Shown here: positions 12,401-21,400 of the stretch, in pieces
Layout: each line of letters begins with the position of its first letter
How positions within the stretch are numbered: position 1 is the first letter of the stretch
Origin: Reticulitermes speratus
Taxonomy: Eukaryota; Arthropoda; Insecta; Blattodea; Rhinotermitidae
Length of the DNA: 64,000 nucleotides
Assembly (NCBI GenBank): GCA_021186555.1
Contig: JAJKFL010000013.1
Span: forward strand, 34,934,743 to 34,998,742
Reading direction: 5' to 3'
Notes under the pieces: model-generated
What the model saw: the letters and a program-made list of their open reading frames with translations, nothing else
The model's database searches: none
What the model was told of the DNA's origin: nothing
Position numbers and translations under genes: made by a program

Positions 12401-15400
12401 AAATACTTTCCCATAGAACACTAAGAAGTCTTTTCCACTAGTGACAATGAATGACCGTTTTATGTTCCACTACAAACAGTAAATTAAAGTAAATTAGGTA
12501 AATGATGCCAGAAGTTGAGTAACTTCCAGGGTGTTGTATGTCGTTAGGTGGTGGTCTGTGAACCAAACTTAAATTATGACTCTCGTCTTCTGAAATGTGA
12601 CATCCTGTAGACTGACACCTGTCTATTAACAATTCTGAAGAACAAGCTACCTCCTTCTTCAAGGTAGGAGATGGAAGATTGAAGTTCCTTCGTACAGTTG
12701 GTGTCCATCTTTCAGTCTACATCGCATAACATTAGATAAAACAGCAGTCTTGCTGTGCACCGACGTGAAACCCTAAGATCTTCTGTGCATTCATCTCTGC
12801 AAATTTTTAAACCGCTTGTCTCTCTATGGCTTTGCAGGGAAGTTAACGAGGACAACATGCTCTTCAGAAACATATCCACAGAGTTCATGGATGATTCGGC
12901 TGCACCGACGATAATATTGGTAAGTTTTTAAAGCAGGCCTGTCAAGACTCTTAGATAAAGTTGTTCCTGTGCTTAATTAAGCATCACACCTGGAGGATGT
13001 CTAGTGTACTGGAGTTATTATTTTCTGATTCTAAAACCTGTATAATCGGGACACGTTCCAAATCAGCAAAAAAATTCAAGAAACGTGTATTGTAGAATCT
13101 TCACATTTTCTTTATATATTTACCTTTACCTTCAATAATTAATTTTACACTTAAATTATCTCATACTTTATTTTTATTCCAGAAACCTTTATTACCTATT
13201 TTGATATTGCGATTTTGCCCGGCATTTTATTCACGATACATAAACATATAATAAGTTTTATCAGCATTTACTTCTAGACCAATCTCCTTACTAGCGACGA
13301 ATAAGGCTTTCGAATATCGGTTTGAAAATAAATTTACCAGTCTTATGTTTGGTAACCAGGCAACCTCGAAACATCCCGCCTATAGCCCTGATCTGGTGCC
13401 GAGCGATTATCTTCTGTTTCCAGAGCTGAAAGAAAATCTTGTGGCCACAAATGTGAAGGTGGTCACTAGATGGACAAGTGTATGACGTAATGGCTGATAA
13501 CACAGGACACGAACTTCTATCGACAGGGGATGGAAAAGCTTATCCCATGATAAGATAAATGCCATAGAACAGCAGTGCAATTAAATATGAACTTTTAATA
13601 TTAGAGATGGAATTGAAGAACCAAAAATGAACGGATTGAAACTTGTTTTCTGACTGCCTTAAATGCATTCTTTCACCCAATAACTCTTTACCCGGTACTA
13701 TTTTCAGTCGAGTAGATTGGCCTTAAGCTTATCACTCACGCTCCCATCTAGCGCGGTGCTTGAGAATACGTGGCTTTAAGCTCCACTTCCACGTACATCT
13801 TTATGGCTTGATGAGAAATTGAGCACAGGGACAATTTTGTATTTACCTTCGTCCTTTTCATTAAGCAAGCTATTACACGTGTCGTTTCGACAGTAGACTG
13901 TTCTCTCATCTTCATGTTACTTCCACATTTTGTATGATTGTCTAAAAATTTGTATCAGCGGTTGTTATTGTGTCAGTTACTTTGGACATTTAAAGTTAAT
14001 GAAGGAATTTAATGTGCATGACATTTCTGCAGACGATTATACACACTTCTTTATGTTATTTAGTGTTTATTTTTATCCTTTTACTTTTTTAGCCTGACGG
14101 GAAGTCCATAGTTGCTAAGCTGCTACTTAAATATCCACCGGAAGTGGATGCATTACAGCTGCAGAAAATACTCAAAGCTCACTGGAAAGGTAATGTATAA
14201 GGCTATAGACTGAAGCCCTTTGAAATATCGACGGAAAATTATTCTAGTGTTACAGTTCAATGGACTACACAGTCGTCAGTGCGGATGGTAGCGAAGAGTG
14301 GGGGATTGGGACTTCTTACAAGTTCTGACACACATAGGTGAAGTGGAGAAAGCTGCTAACTGTGTTCAGTACGCAGAAAGGCAGTAACTGAAGTGGGGAA
14401 AGTTGTTGTCCGTGTTCAGTACCCAGACAGACAGTAATTGAAGTGGAGAAAGCTGCTATCCGTGTTCAGTACGCAGAAAGGCAGTAACTGAAGTGGGGAA
14501 AGTTGTTGTCCGTGTTCAGTACCCAGACAGACAGTAATTGAAGTGGAGAAAGCTGGTAACCTTGTTCAGTACCCAGACAGGCAGTAATTGAAGTGGAGAA
14601 AGCTGCTATCCGTGTTCTGTACCCAGACAGGCAGTAATTGAAGTGGAGAAAGCTGGTAACCGTGTTCAGTACCCAGACAGGCAGTAATTGAAGTGGAGAA
14701 AGCTGGTAAACGTGTTCAGTACCCAGAAAGGCAGTAATTGAAGTGGAGAAATTTGTTGTCCTTGTTAGTACCCAGACAGGCAGTAATTGAAGTGGAGAAA
14801 GCTGGTAACCGTGTTCAGTACCCAGAGAGGCAGTAATTGAAGTGGAGAAATTTGTTGTCCTTGTTAGTACCCAGACAGGCAGTAATTGAAGTGGAGAAAG
14901 CTGGTAACCGTGTTCAGTAACCAGAAAGGCAGTAATTGAAGTGGAGAAAGTTGTTGTCCTTGTTATGTACCCAGACAGGCAGTAATTGAAGTGGAAAAAG
15001 CTGCTATCCTTTTTCAGTACCCGGACAGGCAGCCGTTAGTTACCTGTGAACGACTCTTCTACCTTACGGCATTTTACGAAAACTCTGAAATCACAGATTG
15101 ACTGAATATGAACGCCATGAACCTGAAGAGTGAATGAGGCAAATCATGGGGCTCTGCTCTTCCTGTTTCGGAAGCCATCACTCTCTTCGTCCAGCGACCA
15201 ACGGTGCTTCTGTTGACCGTAGCACTTCCACAGACAATGCAATGACGTTTGTGGATGTTTCTCACTGATTCTTTCTCGGCGTCAAGGAATTCTATCACAG
15301 CATGTTGTTTGTACGGAACATCGTTGACTGACTCCATTGTGAGGCGCTGCTACAGTGGTGCTATCTGTCAGAATCTTTACAACTTCGTACATAAATGCCG

Positions 15401-18400
15401 GAAACCTCAAATTTGTTTTTTTTATCTCACCTTCTGAGCTACGTTACTAGCCAAAAAATTGGGCATTACTTTCTAGGTAACCTACTACGTTGTTGCCAAG
15501 GTGCTGAACTTAATAGAATGAAAATATGCAGTAAGGAATGCTGCTGTCTGGAAGTACCCTGACTGTAAGGTTGGCATTGGCATACGTTGCACTGCAATGT
15601 ATTACTGACATCTTCTGCTCCTATTCGTAACAAGCTCCACGAAGCATAATCCTTGAGCAGCTAAAAATTCATCAGCTAGTCAGAAATTAAAAGTACTTTG
15701 AGAAACCCCGTGGTACATTGATGTGTTTACAAAAGTATATTTCGAGGGATAGTTGCTTATGGCGGGTAGGCTAAGCTATGATTTTCTCGGAGAGAAATTA
15801 AAAACACGTCTTAAATAAAATAATTTTGGCCTCTTATTAATTTGTATATAATATAATTACGATATTGTTGCATAGTAAATGCATGATTACACATTCCTGG
15901 TTGAAATTTAACAACTTTTGTGCTAGTAAATAAATACATTATTTATTGAAATAAATACCTAAATATTTACGTAAGACGAAGGTCTCCCCTTAACGTGCCA
16001 GTACAGGTACAGGGGGGAGTAGAAGCATAGCTCTACACATGCTCTACTTAACCTCTATAGCGCGGCAGGCTTCGCAGCTCCTACATCTTGTCGGAAGGCA
16101 GCGGAACACACAGAGAAGATCAAGCAAACTGTCGATGAGCGACACGCACTCTACGGAGCCAGAACACCACAGAGAAGATTAAAATCGCGGAATAGCTTCC
16201 TCAGAACAGTGCAAGTTGAACCACATGAAGACTTCCCCCTTACCCAGATTTGCCCTGGAAGCCACCTCCTTGATTTCAATACTTGGAAATCTCTTAACCG
16301 CATTAGAACAGGGGTGGCACCAGTAAAAACAAATATGGTGAAATGGGGCAAAACAAACTCCGACGACCTGTATTGTGGCTGTGGAGAGGTACAAGATATG
16401 GGACATCTCCTATCATGCAGGGACTGCCCCCAGAAATGCACCCTCGAGGATTTATGGCTTGCAAATAAAAAAGGATTTGACGTAGCCCAATACTGGGCAA
16501 AAAATCTTTAATTTAATGGTCCGGACACGATAAAGAAAGAAAGAACACATGCTCAACCTCGGCGCTATATCGGGCGGGTGTCAGCGCCACGACCCGGCCG
16601 CTTTACCGCCAGGAAAGAGTCCCATACCCGTTGTACAGGAGACTGGGTGGGTATCAGGCCTGTCCGGGAAAGGAGAAGACAAAATCTCTTGACCCCACCC
16701 GGGTTCGAATCCCGCGCCATCCTGTCCGTAGAGAGTTTCTATACCGACTGAGCTATTATAGCCCCTAAATACATAGGTGGGTAAGTAATGTAGCGAGTAA
16801 AAAGGTATATCAATAAATCGATATATATGAAATAAAATAAAATAAAACTTTTTCTTCTTCCAATGATACTACATCCGTGGGTGGGACTTGACCTCAAAAT
16901 TAAATAAATAAAATAAATAAATGGAAAGTAACATAGATAAATAAAGAAGCAGCTAGTTTATCAATAGTACAATAAAATAAATGGTTAAGTAAACAATAAA
17001 AATATAATAAAGAAGTAAGTAAATTTGTAATTATGTAAATTAATCAGTAAGCATGTCAATAATTGAACACCAATAGATACAAATATGAATATCTCAGTAA
17101 CACTGTGTGTGCCTTAGTGTACCTGTCCGAGAAGCCCAGCCTGGAGTTGTGCAAGAGCCTCATCATGCTGAGGGACTACAATATCAGTGGCCGTATAGGC
17201 GTGGTGGACATCCCTGTTCTTATGCATATGCTGCAGTTCTGGCGGGTAAGCTTATCTCTCACAAGTAGTTACTTTACATTGAATTACCAGAAAATAAGTA
17301 ACGTTACGAAACCTTTAAGTTTAGCCTACTAAATAACGTAGCATACAGCTTGCTGAGAATGTAGAAACTTCTACATCCGTAAGATACAGAATGCAATAAA
17401 ATTTGCGCAGAAATGATCCATGGTGTGATTCTTTGTTTGAAAATAGGTCTAAAACGATACAACATACGAGTATGGCCTGAGGTTTAGTTTTCAATTTCGA
17501 GATAAACGCTACCGTCCACTGAGCAAAGTTGTTTGCCACGACGATAGATCGCGTTGTTAAGTTTACTTACGGCATAGGTGGCCAGACTTTTGGACTCAGT
17601 GATCTACTTTAAAACAGAAAATCTTTCGTGATCTACCATAGTACATAATGTATTGATATTAGGTCAACTAGGCAAAAAAATGTAAAATAGCATAATAACA
17701 CCAAACATATAACAGTACAATTATTTAATTTTTAAAAAATCGATCTTTTCAAAGTAAAATAATTTACCATAATTAAAAGGTGTTTTTCATTAACCTTCCT
17801 ATTGCGAAGTTGATGCATGACACTACATATCTTGCGATAACTTACTGAAAGAGGCTTCATAATTACTTAGGCACAAGTGAAGGCAGTATTTTAAATGCTC
17901 ATCGGTCAGACGGCTTCGGTATCTTAATTTAATTATCTTCATCTTGGAGAAGGCGTCTTCGCAGATGTAGGTTGATCCAAAATATGCTGTCAAACGATCG
18001 TACTGAAAGGGTAAATAAGTTTTGGTAGAGACCAAAAAGCGGCCGCCATCGACTGTTTGGCCACCTCTGACTTAAGGCATACAGTGCACAGCAGGACTCA
18101 TTTTTTAATCAAATGATAATGGAATACACTCACGACAAGTCCTCGAGCGCAGACGGAGCAATCCATCCATCTTTATCAGCCAACAGCCCTCCCGTGCAAG
18201 GTACCAGAAGCAGTGAGCGGGTGACTGGTAGACTGACAATGGGAAACGATGTCCGGCGGTGGTTGAAGGCGATGTACGCATAAAGGTGGTGTGGATGTGA
18301 CGGGCCTCCTCAGTCGCCGGATATAACTGCGATGGGTTTTTCATATGGGGACACTCGAAAGAGAACATTTACGCATTTCCTCCCTGGACTATAAAAGATA

Positions 18401-21400
18401 TCGCAGCAAGTATTGAGGCAGCTGTGACAGTCGTCGGTGCTGACGTATTAAGGCGTGCTTAATAGAATGCCGTGCGGCGCACAGCCCTCTGCATTGAACT
18501 GGATGGAAGTCGCTTCCATCACCTAGTTTAATGACAAGGATGTCACGGTTCTGTCAGTTTATAGGCTACGTCGGGCCACTTGACGATGGAGTTTATCTTG
18601 AAAACTCAGCATCTCAGGACATATGTTATGCAATAATTTAGATTGATTTTTTTTAAACAAGAGATCAATTTGTGGAGAGCATATGCGTAAATTTCGTATC
18701 GTCGTGTAAAGTTCTACATATATTTATTTGCTTATTTATTTGTTTATTTATTTGTTTACTTATTTACTTTTATGCTTGAAGTACCTGATGTGGAAGCCGT
18801 AAAAACGTCTAGGCTAAGGGCTGGAGGACCGAGAAATCGGGGGTTTGATTTCAGGAGGGGAGAAGATTTTCACTTTCTTCCAATGCGTTCGGGCATGCTC
18901 TGGAGAGCAACCAGAATCCTACTCAGCGGGTTCCTTGGGCTGTTCCGGATTTTGGAGCTGAATGTTCGCCTGCATCTTGTGTACAGGATAAAAATGTATG
19001 GAGCTATACCTCCACTCCCCCATAACGCGTTATTTGATCACGAAAAGTGATATGCGTGTGCGGTGTAAGGTACAGCTGACCATCTGCATAAGCGTCAGGC
19101 CATTAAGGCGTATGGATGGTGTTTCATACAAAAGTGAAGCCTTAAAAAGAGCTATATTTTGAATAACGTAGCCTACTCGTATGCTTGCCAATCGTCTGTG
19201 CATTTGACGAATGTGTCGTGTGTCTTCTACAGGTCGCGTTCCACAAGTTCGACCGCGGACATGCCGGTAAGACCAGCAGCTACAACTTGCGGCCTCTGCT
19301 GTGGGAAGCTGGGGGCACGGCCAGCAACAAGGTGCTGGAGTGCCTGGTGCTCAGGTTCGCCAAGAACAAGGTGCTGACATCTGAGTGCTTTGTGATGGCC
19401 ATGGTGCGGCTGCATCTGGCACACGGTGCGTACCGAGCAGGGAACCTTGCGGATTATCGACAGTTACAAGAAGTTGCAGGAACGAGAATATTAAATTCGT
19501 AATTGTAGACCACCATATCAGCTGAGTGTACATGTCAGGTTGTGTGCCAAACACGGAAATTGACAAACCATAAATTGACAAGTAATATTAATCAACCAGA
19601 AGGGATGTAACCTAGGCATAAATGGAAGGATAACAACTCAGTGAAAAACACCGCCAACCACAAACACAAATTTATTGTAAGCCAATAATTTCCATAAAAT
19701 TGTCTCGGTATAGCAGTTGCATCAGGTGGTTAAATGGCGAGTAAACCAACGTTTCGTGAAACATGTCTGTCCTCGTCATCAGGGAACTAACTCAGATGTC
19801 CTTCCGCGTCATGATATATCTCCCCGAACCCTTGGTTCACATCTGACGGTGAGACAAAAAGGGTTAGTAGGCTCTTCTTTCATTAGCATGTTGATTATAG
19901 GAGACCAGGTCTGGCTCAATACAAGGCCACCGTCTGTATTAACGTATTGTTGTTTAGGTGTATTTCAATTGCTTCTTTCACGAGACAGTCCAGGTACCCT
20001 GCTGTTCTGTCTAATATTTGTTGCCACTGAAATCGATGCAATGACCCGTGCTGGTGCTGTGTTCTGCCACTGTTGACTTCTCAGGTTGGTGTTCTTTGTT
20101 CCTCACCTCGATTGTTCTTCCGGTCTGTCCAAATCAGTACCCTCTTTACAAAACGCTACGTATTACGGCCCAAGCGGAGAACATCCAGTTGGTATCATTG
20201 CCGCTACTAGAAATGGTAAGCATATGGTGCAGGGGTGTGCAGTGGATTCAGCTGCATTTGAATTGGCTCTAGCGGTGGTCTTTTGATTGTTTGAAACATG
20301 ATAATGAACACCAAAGTTTCGTATAAAGCGAATTTCTTGATTGTCTTATCTGTTCTTAACATCCACATAACGACCATTCAGCATGGCTTGGAATTTGATG
20401 GGAAGAGAGACATGAAGTTTGGATATGTAAAGGTCTATAAGGAAATGATATGGAGGTAATTGGAGACGGAATGAAATTCACAAAAACATTTCAGTATGGA
20501 CAGACGACAAATCTGTCAGATTTGAATCGGTTACCTTTCGAACAGAAGCCTAAGGTTTGCCACTGTTTTAACCTGTTCGCGTACACCTTCACATTATGGG
20601 ACAGAGAGACGGTCCCTTGTGTAGGTAATGCGGAGCAGGGGAGGAGACCTCAGCTGATGTCTTGTGTGAGTGTGAAGACTTGGTGACACACAGACACACT
20701 TATCTGGGTTCCTTCTTTTTGGACCCTGAGGATGTCAGAGAACTAAGTCTGGGGGCGATCTGGAACTTTATTAAAAGGACAGGGCTCTTATGACTTGGAC
20801 TTTAGTTAAGGGACACAAGGGGCCTGTTAAAGGCCTAAGCGCAGCGGGACCGCAAGGGCTCGACCCATTATTTACTCATACTCATACTTAACCTGTTCGC
20901 TTGGTGCTCATAATTGTGTTTTCTATTCACAGAGAGATACCACAGTCTGGACACAAAAATGAAAAGCAATCCTCTGTCTTTGGAAGAGGTAAGTAAATTT
21001 CCGATGAGATTCGTGTGTCACTGCTTGATGGTCAATGTGGTTTTTGACAGCAATGAGATTTGGCACACAAAATACACAGACTTCTGAGTAAAACTAAGAA
21101 AGACTTCTGTCAATATATCCAGCTACCAGATCCAGAATCGAATTCGAAAATTGTAAAAAATGAAGTGACCATTCACCAAATTGTAGTATTTTATTTTGGA
21201 CTGTAGTGAATTTTTTGGAAGCAGATATTTGGCTCAAGATAGGGCCCAGTGCTTATCCCCTGTAAACACAGAAGTGAAACTTCTGATTCCATAAAAGCTG
21301 ACGAATGTTTTGACTATCTGAGGAGGTATTGGCTTTTCAAAAAAGAAGGTGGTTCGTGGAATTAGTTATACTGAGGCCAAGTAAACATCTTCCCTGTATC

